From Desulfoferula sp040751985 (GTDB taxonomy: Bacteria; Desulfobacterota; Desulfarculia; Desulfarculales; Desulfarculaceae): a stretch of DNA of 64,000 bases. The stretch spans positions 62,001 to 126,000 of the forward strand of contig JBFMFU010000096.1 in NCBI GenBank assembly GCA_040751985.1, given 5' to 3'. The notes beneath the pieces were generated by a model. The model had not been told where the DNA came from and did not search any database. It was given only the letters and a program-made list of their open reading frames with translations. The translations under genes and the position numbers were made by a program. Of the stretch, positions 16,210 through 24,900 are shown one piece after another (the first letter of the stretch is position 1; each line of letters starts with the position of its first letter).

Positions 16210-17990
16210 GCGCCTCCCGCGAAAAGATCATGCACGGCGTGGGCGTCAGCCCGGGCATCGCCATCGGGCGGGCCCTGGTGGTGGCGCGCAACCCGGTGCA
16301 AGTGCCCTACCGCCCCCTGGCCAACCAGAATCAGGCCGAGCGCGAGGTCCAGCGCTTCCTGGCCGCCCTGGAGGCCACCAAACACGAACTCACCGCCGCC
16401 CGCGACCAGATGGGCGGCGCCCTGACCGACTACTCCTACATCATCGAGGCCCACCTGGCCATTCTGCAGGACCGCATGATCAGCCAGCGCACCCTGGACC
16501 TGATCCGGCAGCAGAAGATCAACGCCGAGTGGGCCCTGGGCCTGGCCGAGAACGAGGCCAAGCAGGTCTTCGAGAACGTGCAGGACGAGTACATCCGCTC
16601 GCGCTTCTCGGACGTGGCCTACGTCACCGAACTCTTGCTGCGCCACCTCTCGGGACAGAACAACAACCAGCTATCGGAAATCCGCGAGAAGGTGGTGGTG
16701 GTGGCCCACGACCTGAGCCCGGCCGACACCACCCTCATGGACCTGGACTGGATCATGGGCTTCGTCACCGACATGGGCGGGCCCACCAGCCACACCGCCA
16801 TCATGGCTCAGGCCAAGGCCATCCCGGCCGTGGTGGGCCTGGAGCGGGTCAGCTCGGAGGTGACCGGCGGCGACTTCGTGATCGTGGACGGCTCCGACGG
16901 GGTGCTGGTCATCAACCCCGAGGACGAGACGCTGCACCAGTACCGGGAGAAGCAGGAGGCCTACGAGCTCTACGCCCAGGAGATCCTGGCGCAGGCCCAC
17001 CTCAGCGCCGAGACCGTGGACGGCCGCCGCCTGGACGTGGGCGCCAACATCGAGCTGGCCGAAGAGGTGGGCAGCGTGTTGGCCTACGGCGCCGAGAGCA
17101 TTGGCCTGTACCGCACCGAGTTCCTCTACGTGACCCAGAAGACCCTGCCCACCGAGGAGGAGCTGCTGGCCAACTTCCGGATGGTGGCCGAGCGCATGGA
17201 GGGCCGGCCGGTCTCCATCCGCACCCTGGACATCGGCGGTGACAAGTTCGCCAGCACCCTGGAGCTGGCCCCGGAGATCAACCCCGCCCTGGGGCTGCGG
17301 GCCATCCGTTACTGCCTGCGCGAGCGGGGGCTTTTCAAGACCCAGTTGCGGGCCATCCTGCGGGCCTCGACCTATGGCCAGGTGCGGGTGCTGTTCCCCC
17401 TCATCTCCGGGGTGGGCGAGCTGCTGCAGGCCAAGGAGGTGCTGGAGGAGGTCAAGCAGGATATGCGCGGCCAGGGCCTGCCCTTCGACGAGAAGATGAA
17501 GGTGGGCATCATGATCGAGGTGCCCTCGGCCGTGGCCATCGCCGACCTCTTGGCCGAGCACGTGGACTTCTTCTCCATCGGCACCAACGACCTGATCCAG
17601 TACTCCCTGGCCATTGACCGGGTCAACGAGGCCGTGGCCCACCTGTACCAGCCCCTGCACCCGGCGGTGCTGCGCATGGTGCGCCAGGTGGTCACCGCCG
17701 GCCACGGCGCGGGCATCTCGGTGGCCATGTGCGGCGAGATGGCCGGCGACGTGCGGGCGGTGCCCCTGCTGCTGGGCCTGGGCCTGGACGGCCTTTCCAT
17801 GAACGCCCTGGCCATACCCCGGGTCAAGCAGGTGCTGCGCCTGGCCTCGGCCCAGACCTGGCGGGAGCTGGCCCGCCACGCCATGAGCTACGCCACCGCC
17901 TCAGAGGTAAAGCGCTTCGTGGACCAGGAACTGGCCCACCACTTCGGCGCCATGTTCGCTCCGGCCCCGGCGGGCGCGGCGGCCGGCTAG
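16206..17990 (+). CDS. ptsI: Phosphoenolpyruvate-protein phosphotransferase (PTS enzyme I)
   Basis: A 594-residue cytoplasmic kinase that transfers phosphate from PEP to HPr. The start GVGVSPGIAIGRALVV is typical. The phospho-His domain has His197 in MGGPTSHTAIM. The PEP-binding barrel has YRTEFLYV, SIRTLDIGGDK, FFSIGTNDLIQY and catalytic Cys509 in VAMCGEMAGD. Length is slightly above the usual ~575. It is translationally coupled to the rsmI::HPr fusion, its likely phospho-acceptor. No EII components lie in the window, so the PTS may be regulatory or use distant EII genes. Confidence 0.96.
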   Translation: MSASREKIMHGVGVSPGIAIGRALVVARNPVQVPYRPLANQNQAEREVQRFLAALEATKHELTAARDQMGGALTDYSYIIEAHLAILQDRMISQRTLDLIRQQKINAEWALGLAENEAKQVFENVQDEYIRSRFSDVAYVTELLLRHLSGQNNNQLSEIREKVVVVAHDLSPADTTLMDLDWIMGFVTDMGGPTSHTAIMAQAKAIPAVVGLERVSSEVTGGDFVIVDGSDGVLVINPEDETLHQYREKQEAYELYAQEILAQAHLSAETVDGRRLDVGANIELAEEVGSVLAYGAESIGLYRTEFLYVTQKTLPTEEELLANFRMVAERMEGRPVSIRTLDIGGDKFASTLELAPEINPALGLRAIRYCLRERGLFKTQLRAILRASTYGQVRVLFPLISGVGELLQAKEVLEEVKQDMRGQGLPFDEKMKVGIMIEVPSAVAIADLLAEHVDFFSIGTNDLIQYSLAIDRVNEAVAHLYQPLHPAVLRMVRQVVTAGHGAGISVAMCGEMAGDVRAVPLLLGLGLDGLSMNALAIPRVKQVLRLASAQTWRELARHAMSYATASEVKRFVDQELAHHFGAMFAPAPAGAAAG

Positions 17991-18001
17991 GGGGCCGGGT
18001 C

Positions 18002-18451
18002 GTGTCCGGCCTGAAGGTAGTGGCGCGCAACAAACGGGCGCGCTTCGACTACGAGTTGGGCGACCGCTTTGAGGCCGGGCTGGTGCTCACCGGCACCGAG
18101 GTCAAGTCCCTGCGCCTGGGCAAGGCCAGCCTCAACGAGGCCTACGTCCGCATCAAGGACGGCGAGGGCTGGCTGGTGGGCTGCCAGATACAGCCTTACC
18201 CCTTTGCCTACTACGACAACCACGAGCCCACCCGGCCGCGCAAGCTGCTGCTGCACAAGCGCGAGATTCGGCGCCTGACTGGCAAGGTGGCCGAGCAGGG
18301 CTACAGCCTGATCCCCCTGGCCATCTACTTCAAGCAGGGCAAGGCCAAGATGGAGATCGCCCTGGCCAAGGGCCGCAAAAAGGCCGACAAACGGGCGGTC
18401 ATCAAAAAGCGCGACCAGGAGCGGGAGATGGCCCGGGCCCTGCGCCGCTGA
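18002..18451 (+). CDS. smpB: SsrA-binding protein SmpB
   Basis: A 149-residue tmRNA-binding protein needed for trans-translation. The GTG start at 18002, 11 bases after ptsI, gives the expected N-terminus. Diagnostic segments are RARFDYELGDRFEAGLVLTG, TEVKSLRLGKASL, YSLIPLAIYFKQGKAKMEI, and the basic tail KKRDQEREMARALRR. A longer in-frame reading through ptsI is not real. tmRNA itself was not found in this window. Confidence 0.95.
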   Translation: MSGLKVVARNKRARFDYELGDRFEAGLVLTGTEVKSLRLGKASLNEAYVRIKDGEGWLVGCQIQPYPFAYYDNHEPTRPRKLLLHKREIRRLTGKVAEQGYSLIPLAIYFKQGKAKMEIALAKGRKKADKRAVIKKRDQEREMARALRR

Positions 18452-18499
18452 GGGCCGGATTTTTATTTGGCCCAGATTGCCTGGGGGAATGGCCGGGCC

Positions 18500-18640
18500 A
18501 GGAAGAAACACCTAATTTATATAGGTGTATATTGTGACGGGCCCTATTTATAAGAAATAATTATTGCAATAAGTTATAGCTGTAAGCCTCTGGCGCCCTC
18601 GCCGAAACAGTCAATTTCATACAAATAATTGTGGAAATAA
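18500..18640. other. AT-rich intergenic island upstream of mnmA
   Basis: The stretch between smpB and mnmA is strikingly A/T-rich against the very GC-rich flanks. It contains the dyad CACCTA-N7-TAGGTG (18509-18527) and several A/T runs just upstream of a strong promoter. No ORF or RNA gene is recognisable. It may act as an UP element or regulator-binding region. Confidence 0.5.
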
Positions 18641-18642
18641 GT

Positions 18643-18671
18643 TTGACACGGTCTGCCTGGGCGGATATATT
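18643..18671 (+). promoter_or_regulatory. Sigma-70-type promoter of the mnmA-rrf2-DUF39 operon
   Basis: A consensus TTGACA (18643-18648) and TATATT (18666-18671) are spaced by 17 bases within the AT-rich island. The predicted start near 18678 gives a ~54-base leader ending in GGGAG before the TTG start of mnmA. Confidence 0.8.
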
Positions 18672-18731
18672 TTTATTCTCCCTAATGACCATGAACTTTC
18701 TATGATTTTTTCGGCAGGGAGATTTTGATTT

Positions 18732-19769
18732 TTGGCCAAGGTAGCCGTGGCGCTAAGTGGGGGTGTGGACTCCTCGGTGGCCGCGCTTCTGCTCAAGGAA
18801 GCAGGGCACCAGGTGTTGGGGTTGAGTCTGCGCCTGGGCGCCGGAGCGGACTTGGCCTGGCGCGATGGGGCCGTGGCAGCCCAGCAGGTGGGCATACCCC
18901 ACCGGGTGGTCGAGGCGGCCGGGGAATTCGGGGAGCGGGTGTTGGAGCCGGTGGCCCGGGCCTATGCGGCCGGGCGCACCCCCAACCCCTGCGGGTGGTG
19001 CAACGCGCGGGTGAAGTTCCCGCTGCTCTGGCGGGCGGCCCAGGAAGATGGCTGCCAGCACCTGGCCACCGGCCACTACGCCCGTGTGGTGCAAGACAAC
19101 GGCCGCTGGTTCTTGGCCGAGGCCGCCGACGCGGGCAAGAGCCAGGCCTATTTCTTGGCCCGCCTGGCGCCGGAGCTGCTGCCCCGCCTGCTGTTCCCCC
19201 TGGGCGGGCTGCGCAAAGAGCAGGTGCGCCAGATGGCCGCCGCCGCCGGGCTGCAAGCGGCCCAGCGGCCCGAGAGCCAGGACATGTGCTTTCTGCCCGT
19301 CGGCGGCTGGGACCAGTTCATGGCCCAGCGCCAGGGCGTGCGGCCCGGCCCCCTGAAGGACCAGCAGGGCCGGGTGCTGGGCGAGCACGCCGGCCTGCAC
19401 CGCTACACGGTGGGCCAGCGCCGGGGCCTGGGCCTGGCCCTGGGCCAGCCCATGTACGTCACGGCCCTGGACGGACCTCGGGCGGCGGTCACGGTGGGCC
19501 CCCGGCCCAGCCTGGCCACCCGGGGCTTGGCCGGCCGCCGGCCCCTGTGGTACGCCCCCCTGGATGCCCAGCGCCCCTACACGGTGCGCTTCCGCTACTC
19601 TCACCGGGGCGTGGCCTGCCGGGTGCGGGGCGACGATCGGACAGTGGAGGTTTCCTTTGCCCAGGAGCAGGGCGCGGTGGCGCCCGGGCAACTGGCGGTG
19701 TTTTTCAAGGACCGGACGATCATGGGTTCGGCCTGGATCGTCAAGGCCTTTCCCTCTAACCATGGATAG
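18732..19769 (+). CDS. mnmA: tRNA-specific 2-thiouridylase MnmA
   Basis: A 345-residue ATP-dependent enzyme that thiolates U34 of tRNA. The TTG start follows GGGAG and gives the correct N-terminus with PP-loop SGGVDSS (residues 9-15). Cys87 and Cys90 in PNPCGWCN, and Cys186 in ESQDMCF, are the three cysteines expected for the sulfur/iron-sulfur site. YTVGQRRGLGLALG is the central-domain motif. The N-terminal region between beta strands is shorter than usual (no Cys-Cys pair near residue 45). It is the first gene of an operon with an IscR-like regulator and sulfur-transfer genes; no IscS-type desulfurase is adjacent. Confidence 0.93.
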   Translation: MAKVAVALSGGVDSSVAALLLKEAGHQVLGLSLRLGAGADLAWRDGAVAAQQVGIPHRVVEAAGEFGERVLEPVARAYAAGRTPNPCGWCNARVKFPLLWRAAQEDGCQHLATGHYARVVQDNGRWFLAEAADAGKSQAYFLARLAPELLPRLLFPLGGLRKEQVRQMAAAAGLQAAQRPESQDMCFLPVGGWDQFMAQRQGVRPGPLKDQQGRVLGEHAGLHRYTVGQRRGLGLALGQPMYVTALDGPRAAVTVGPRPSLATRGLAGRRPLWYAPLDAQRPYTVRFRYSHRGVACRVRGDDRTVEVSFAQEQGAVAPGQLAVFFKDRTIMGSAWIVKAFPSNHG

Positions 19770-19775
19770 ATAGCG

Positions 19776-20222
19776 ATGAAACTTTCTACGAGAGGACGTT
19801 ACGGAGTGCGGGCCATGCTTGAGCTGGCCATGAATTCGGGTAAGGGGCCGATGCCGCTGCGCGATCTGGCCGCCCGTCAGGAGATATCCGCCAAGTACCT
19901 GGAACAGCTTCTGATACCCCTCAAGGGCGCCGGCCTGGTCAAGAGCGTGCGCGGGGCCCGGGGAGGCTATCTGCTCTCCACGGACCCGGTCAACATCACC
20001 CTGTATGACATCGTGCGCAGCCTGGAAGGCCCCCTGGCCCCGGTGGAGTGCGTGCAGGACGCCCAGTACTGCGACCGCGTGGGCGGCTGCACCGTGCACC
20101 TGGTGTGGGGCGACATGGGCCAGCTCTTGGTGGACTTCCTGAACAGCATCAGCCTGGCCGAGATGGTCCGGCGACAGAAGGTCAAAGACCAAAGTTGCGC
20201 CGCGCCGGTGGCGGCGGCCTGA
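19776..20222 (+). CDS. Rrf2-family transcriptional regulator (IscR-like)
   Basis: A 148-residue DNA-binding protein with the Rrf2 winged helix (MKLSTRGRYGVRAMLELA, ISAKYLEQLLIPLKGAGLV, VRGARGGYLL). Cys92, Cys99 and Cys105 plus His108 lie at nearly the spacing of the IscR [2Fe-2S] ligands (Cys92, 98, 104, His107), so cluster binding is likely. It lies 6 bases after mnmA and 28 before the DUF39 gene, suggesting autoregulation of this sulfur operon in response to Fe-S or sulfide status. The operator is not identified; the dyad at 18509-18527 is a candidate. Confidence 0.9.
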   Translation: MKLSTRGRYGVRAMLELAMNSGKGPMPLRDLAARQEISAKYLEQLLIPLKGAGLVKSVRGARGGYLLSTDPVNITLYDIVRSLEGPLAPVECVQDAQYCDRVGGCTVHLVWGDMGQLLVDFLNSISLAEMVRRQKVKDQSCAAPVAAA

Positions 20223-20250
20223 GAGTCAACCCAAGCCGGAAGGAACAGCC

Positions 20251-21426
20251 ATGAGGAGCATTGAGGAGATCAACGCCAAGATCAAGTCCGGGAAAGTGGT
20301 GGTGGCCACGGCCGAAGAGGTCGTGGACCTGGTCAGGGACAAGGGCGTCAAGGCGGCGGCCCGTCAGGTGGATGTGGTCACCACCGGCACCTTCGGGCCC
20401 ATGTGCTCCTCCGGCATGTATTTCAACCTCAAGCAGTCCACCCCCAAGATAAAGTGCGGCGGCGGACGGGTGACCGTGGACGGTGTGACCGCCTATGCGG
20501 GCTGGGCCGCGGCGGACATCTGCCTGGGCTGCACCGCCCTGCCCGAGGACGACCCGCGCAACGCGGTCTTCCCGGGCCTGTTCAAGTTCGGCGGCGCCCA
20601 CGTCATCCAAAAGCTGGTGGAGGGCCACAAGGTCAAGCTGGAGGCCCGGGCCTACGGCACCGACTGCTACCCCCGCAAGGAGTACAACGCCGAGCTGGGC
20701 CTGGAGGACTTCAACAACGCGGTGCTGTTCAACCCGCGCAACGGCTACCAGCTCTACAACGTGGCCATCAACCTGGGACAGAAGACCATCTACACCTACA
20801 TGGGCGTGCTCAAGCCCCGCATAGGCAACGCCAACTTTGCCACCACCGGCGCCCTGAGCCCCCTGCTCAACGACCCCAAGCTGCGCACCCTGGGCATCGG
20901 CACCCGCATCTTCCTGGCCGGCGGCGAGGGCTACATTGCCTGGCACGGCACCCAGCACGTGGCCCAGCCCTCGCGGGACCAGCACGACTTGCCCTTGACC
21001 CCCTCGGCCACCCTGGCCCTGATCGGCGACCTGCGGGGCATGAGCGCCAAGTACCTGCGCGCGGCCTCCATCGTCGGCTACGGCGTATCCCTGTCCCTGG
21101 GCTTCGGCCTGCCCATACCGGTGGTGGACGAGGAGGTGATGGCCTACTGCGCCATCAGCGACGCGGACATCACCTATCCCATCGTGGACTACGCCGAGAA
21201 CTATCCCCTGGCCCGGGCCGCGGACCTGGGGCGGGTGTCTATGGCCGAGCTGATGAGCGGCTCCATCGAGATTGACGGCAAGAAGGTGCCCACCGGCTGT
21301 CTGTGCAGCCGGGTGATAGGCCGGCAGGTGGCCCTGGAGCTCAAGCAGTGGATCAGTCAGGGCCGCTTTCTGCTGACGCGGCCGGTGGCTCCCCTGCCCG
21401 GAGCCCAGTTGTCCGCCGCACTGTAA
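20251..21426 (+). CDS. DUF39 homocysteine biosynthesis protein (L-aspartate semialdehyde sulfurtransferase, catalytic subunit)
   Basis: A 391-residue member of the MA1821/HcyS family, which in methanogens and sulfate reducers converts aspartate semialdehyde plus sulfide-derived sulfur to homocysteine. The DUF39 core includes VTTGTFGPMCSSGMYFN (Cys52), ARAYGTDCYPRKEY (Cys139), IGTRIFLAGGEGYIAWHGTQH and DITYPIVDYAENYP. The two cysteines are near the positions proposed to carry sulfur in MA1821. Unlike the archaeal protein it has no C-terminal CBS pair. It is followed by its usual partner, a NIL-ferredoxin. Confidence 0.88.
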   Translation: MRSIEEINAKIKSGKVVVATAEEVVDLVRDKGVKAAARQVDVVTTGTFGPMCSSGMYFNLKQSTPKIKCGGGRVTVDGVTAYAGWAAADICLGCTALPEDDPRNAVFPGLFKFGGAHVIQKLVEGHKVKLEARAYGTDCYPRKEYNAELGLEDFNNAVLFNPRNGYQLYNVAINLGQKTIYTYMGVLKPRIGNANFATTGALSPLLNDPKLRTLGIGTRIFLAGGEGYIAWHGTQHVAQPSRDQHDLPLTPSATLALIGDLRGMSAKYLRAASIVGYGVSLSLGFGLPIPVVDEEVMAYCAISDADITYPIVDYAENYPLARAADLGRVSMAELMSGSIEIDGKKVPTGCLCSRVIGRQVALELKQWISQGRFLLTRPVAPLPGAQLSAAL

Positions 21427-21434
21427 ATCTCGCG

Positions 21435-21460
21435 GCCCGGCCCCCGTCCGGGGGCCGGGC
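21435..21460 (+). other. Strong intra-operon stem-loop
   Basis: Two perfectly complementary 12-base arms (GCCCGGCCCCCG and its complement), with a 2-base centre, sit between the DUF39 and NIL-ferredoxin genes. There is no T-run after it, so it is more likely an mRNA-stability or attenuation structure than a full terminator. Confidence 0.6.
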
Positions 21461-21483
21461 GCACAGGAAAAGGGGCGATCACC

Positions 21484-21891
21484 TTGGCGAAAAAAAAGCT
21501 TGTCTTAAGTTTCCCGCCCCGGCTGATTCAAGAGCCGGTCACCTATAACCTCATCCGCCAGTTCGACCTGCAGGTGAACATCCTGCGGGCCACGGTGCAC
21601 CCGCGGGAGCGGGGCCGCATGGTGGTGGAGCTGGTGGGCAACAAAAAGAGCCTGGACCAGGGCCTGGCCTACCTGGAGGAGCAGGGGGTGCAGGTGGACA
21701 CTCTAGTGCAGGAGATGCGCCATTACGACGAGCGCTGCGTCAACTGCACCGCCTGCACCGCGGTATGCCCCACCGACGCCCTGACGGTCAACCCCCAAAC
21801 TCGGGAGTTGGTATTCGACGCCTCTCAGTGCATAATGTGCGAGTCATGTATCCCGGCCTGTTCCTACGGGGCCATGGAGAGCCAGTTCTAA
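21484..21891 (+). CDS. NIL-domain 2x[4Fe-4S] ferredoxin (homocysteine biosynthesis partner)
   Basis: A 135-residue protein starting at TTG. Residues 1-~78 form a NIL (ACT-like) domain; residues 85-126 carry two CxxCxxCxxxC cluster motifs (Cys85, 88, 91, 95 and Cys116, 119, 122, 126). It matches MA1822, the electron-donor/sulfur-handling partner of the DUF39 sulfurtransferase, and follows that gene directly across a hairpin. Confidence 0.88.
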   Translation: MAKKKLVLSFPPRLIQEPVTYNLIRQFDLQVNILRATVHPRERGRMVVELVGNKKSLDQGLAYLEEQGVQVDTLVQEMRHYDERCVNCTACTAVCPTDALTVNPQTRELVFDASQCIMCESCIPACSYGAMESQF

Positions 21892-21929
21892 CCGCCGCGG
21901 ACTAACACCTTTCTCCCTGGGAGGGCCGA

Positions 21930-24900
21930 TTGGCACAGGCAGGCAGCCCGGCCCCGGCTGCGCGTTGGGCCCGCATGCTACTAGGCAGACATATACCCCC
22001 GCGGCGGCTGATACTGGCCGGCCTAGTGCTGGTGGGCCTGGGCCTGCGCCTTTGGGGCCTGTCCTGGCAGCCCGGCGGGCCCCAGGGCCTTCCCCTGGGC
22101 GCCTGGGGCTGGGGGGTTATAGAAAACCTCAGCCTGACCCAGCCCACCTATCCCGGCCTGTGGACCCAGGCCTTCTTCTCCCTGGCGGCCCTGCTGCAGG
22201 GACTTTCCTCCTTCTTAGGCGGCATGCTGGAGCTGCTGCTGGGCCAGGTGCGCTACCTGGCCGAGGTGCGCCTGTCCGGGCTGTTGGCCGGCCGCCTGTG
22301 CGTGGTGGCCCTGGGCGTGGCCCAGATACCCATGGTCTATCTGCTGGGCCGGCGCTGCTTCGACAGCGTGGCCACCGGCCTGCTGGCCGCGGTGCTGGTG
22401 ACCTTCAGCCCCCTGCTGGTGGCCCGCAGCCATTACCTGGCCCTGGACGTGCCCCTGGGCTTCATGGTGCTCTTGTGCGCCTGGCTGGCCTGGCTAGTCA
22501 TGGATTCCCCCCGGGCCGGCCTCTTCTTCGCCCTGGGCCTGACCCTGGGCCTGACCATCACCATCAAGCCGGCCGGCCTGGCCGCCGCGCCCCTGGCCCT
22601 GGCCGCCACCCTGCTAGTGCTGTGGCGCAGCGACCGGGGTTCCTGGCGCTGGCTGCTACTCTGGCCGGCCTACGCCCTGGGTGGCCTGCTGCTGGGTCTG
22701 ATCCTGGGCTCGCCCGGCCTGGTGCTGCACCCCCGGGACCTGGCCTCCCTGGACCTGCGCCAACTGGGGCTCTTAACGAACCAGGACTGGTGGTCCTTCG
22801 TCCAGCAGCGCGGGCGGCAGGCCGCCGAGCTGCTGCTGGGGGTGCAGGGCCTGGAGGTGGCCCTGCTTTGGCTCATCAGCCTGGCCATTCTCATCGACCG
22901 CCGCCAGGTGCGGCGCTGCCTCATCGCCCTCAGCCCCCTGCCGTTCATGCTGGCCGGCCTGCTGCTGCCCAGCTCCTCCCCCGAGGGCTGGCTGGCCTCC
23001 TGGCTGCCGGCGGCGGCGGTGGCGGCCTGCTGGCCCCTGGTGTTGCTCTGCCGGCGGCTGCCCCGCTTCCGCATGCAGGTGGCGGCGGTGCTCCTCTTGG
23101 CCGTGGCCCTGGGCCTGTTCTCCTGCTGGCGCTCCCTGGCCGTCAGCTATCTCTTCTGGCAGCAGAGCACCTTGCGGACCGCCCGGGAGTGGCTGCAGGA
23201 CAACCTGGCCCCGGATGAGAAGCTCCTGGCCGGCCCCGGCGTGCCCCTGGACATCACCACCGGCGCTCGCGCCTGGGGCAAGGGCCAGTCCCTGGGGCAG
23301 ATACTCAAGCAGGGGCAGTACCTGGTGGTCTCGGCTTGGCCGGGCCACGATCCCCGGCCGCAGCCGTCGCCCGCGCCGGAGATGCTGGCCTCCCTGCAGT
23401 TGGTCAAGCGCCTGGACCTGAAGTCCGGCTGGGGGCCGGGCCGCTGGTGGCCTGAGGCCAACTTCCCCAGCGGCATCAGCCCGCGGGTGGAGGTATACGC
23501 CCCGCGGCCGGCCAGCCACCTCAACCAGCTCCTGGCCCTGGCCCGGCCGCCGGTGGGCTACCGCCGGCCCTACAGCGTGGTCTACAGCCAGGCTACGGTC
23601 TACAGCCGCGACGACGGCCAGATGCTGTTGGAGACCTCCCGCGGCAGCCGGCGGGTGCTGCGCCTGGAAAGCCCGCGCGAGGCCCTGGGGCTGCGCCTGA
23701 GCAACCTGGGCCAGGAAATGACCGAGGTGGAGGTGATCCAGGGGCCCTGGCCCGACCGCCGGATCACCCTCTACCCAGGTCAGAGCGCCGACTTGATCCT
23801 CAAGGCCCGCACCTGGCCGCCCATGGCCCGCGGCATCTACCCGGTGGGCGTGCGTCTGCTGCGGCCGGGGCGCATCCTGGCCCATCTGGAGCACGAGCCC
23901 CTGCTGCTGGGCAAGCGGGAGCTAGAGGCGGGCCGCTGGCAGAGCGCCGCAGGTTGGCTGCAGCAGGCCCTGCGGGGGCAGGAGAGCTTCGACGCCCGGG
24001 TGATGCTGGCCGGGGCCCAGACCCGCCTGGGGCGCTACGCCGAGGCCAGCCGGACCCTGGCCGCACTGCCCGGCCAGGTGGCCCGCGAGTACCTGGCCCT
24101 GGCCAGCGAGCCGCCGGGCCCGCGCTGGGACCAGCGCCTGACCGCCCTCACCGGCTACCACCTGGGTCTGCTGCGCCGCGCGGTGTCCCTGGGCTACAAG
24201 GTGGACGGCCCCCTGTGCGTGAGCGACGGCCGCGAGGTGAGCCTGCGCGGCGGCGGCTATCACGGCAGCTACCGCCGGCCCAAGCAGGGTGATGGCGGCG
24301 TGCTCTCCCTCTGGCTGGCCGATCCCTATCCCCAAGGACCCTGGCGCCTGGACCTGGACCTGAGCAGCGCGGCCCGGGCGGGGGCCCAGGAGCAACTGGC
24401 CCGGGTGGAGGTCTGGGGCCGCAGCGGCCGGACCAGCGAGCTGCTGGCCAAGGCGCCCATCCTGGCCGGCAACCTGCGGGAGGGCCGCGGCCGGGTGACG
24501 CTGCCCCTGTACAACCCCTGGAGCGCGGCCAGCCTGGAGCTGCGGCTGTTCTACACCTCTCCTCATCCCCTGCGCCTGGAATCGCTGCGGGTGGGCGCGG
24601 ACCTGCGGGCCCACATGGCCTGGATGCTGCGCTGGTACCACGAGGCTTGGGGCCAGGTCTCCCTGAACGCCGGACGCTTCCAGGCCGCGGTGGACTCCTT
24701 CCAGGCCCTGCTGAAACTGAACCCGGACCAGCGCCGCATCTACCTGCCCTTGGCCAAGGCCCTGTTGGAGACCGGCAAGCTGCCCCAGGCCCTGGCCGTG
24801 GTGCGCCGGGCGGAAAAGGCCTTCCCCTCCTTTCCGGACCAGCTGCAGGGCGTGGCCGAGCTATATAAGCTTTTGCAGCAGCCCAAGGACATGGCTCGGG

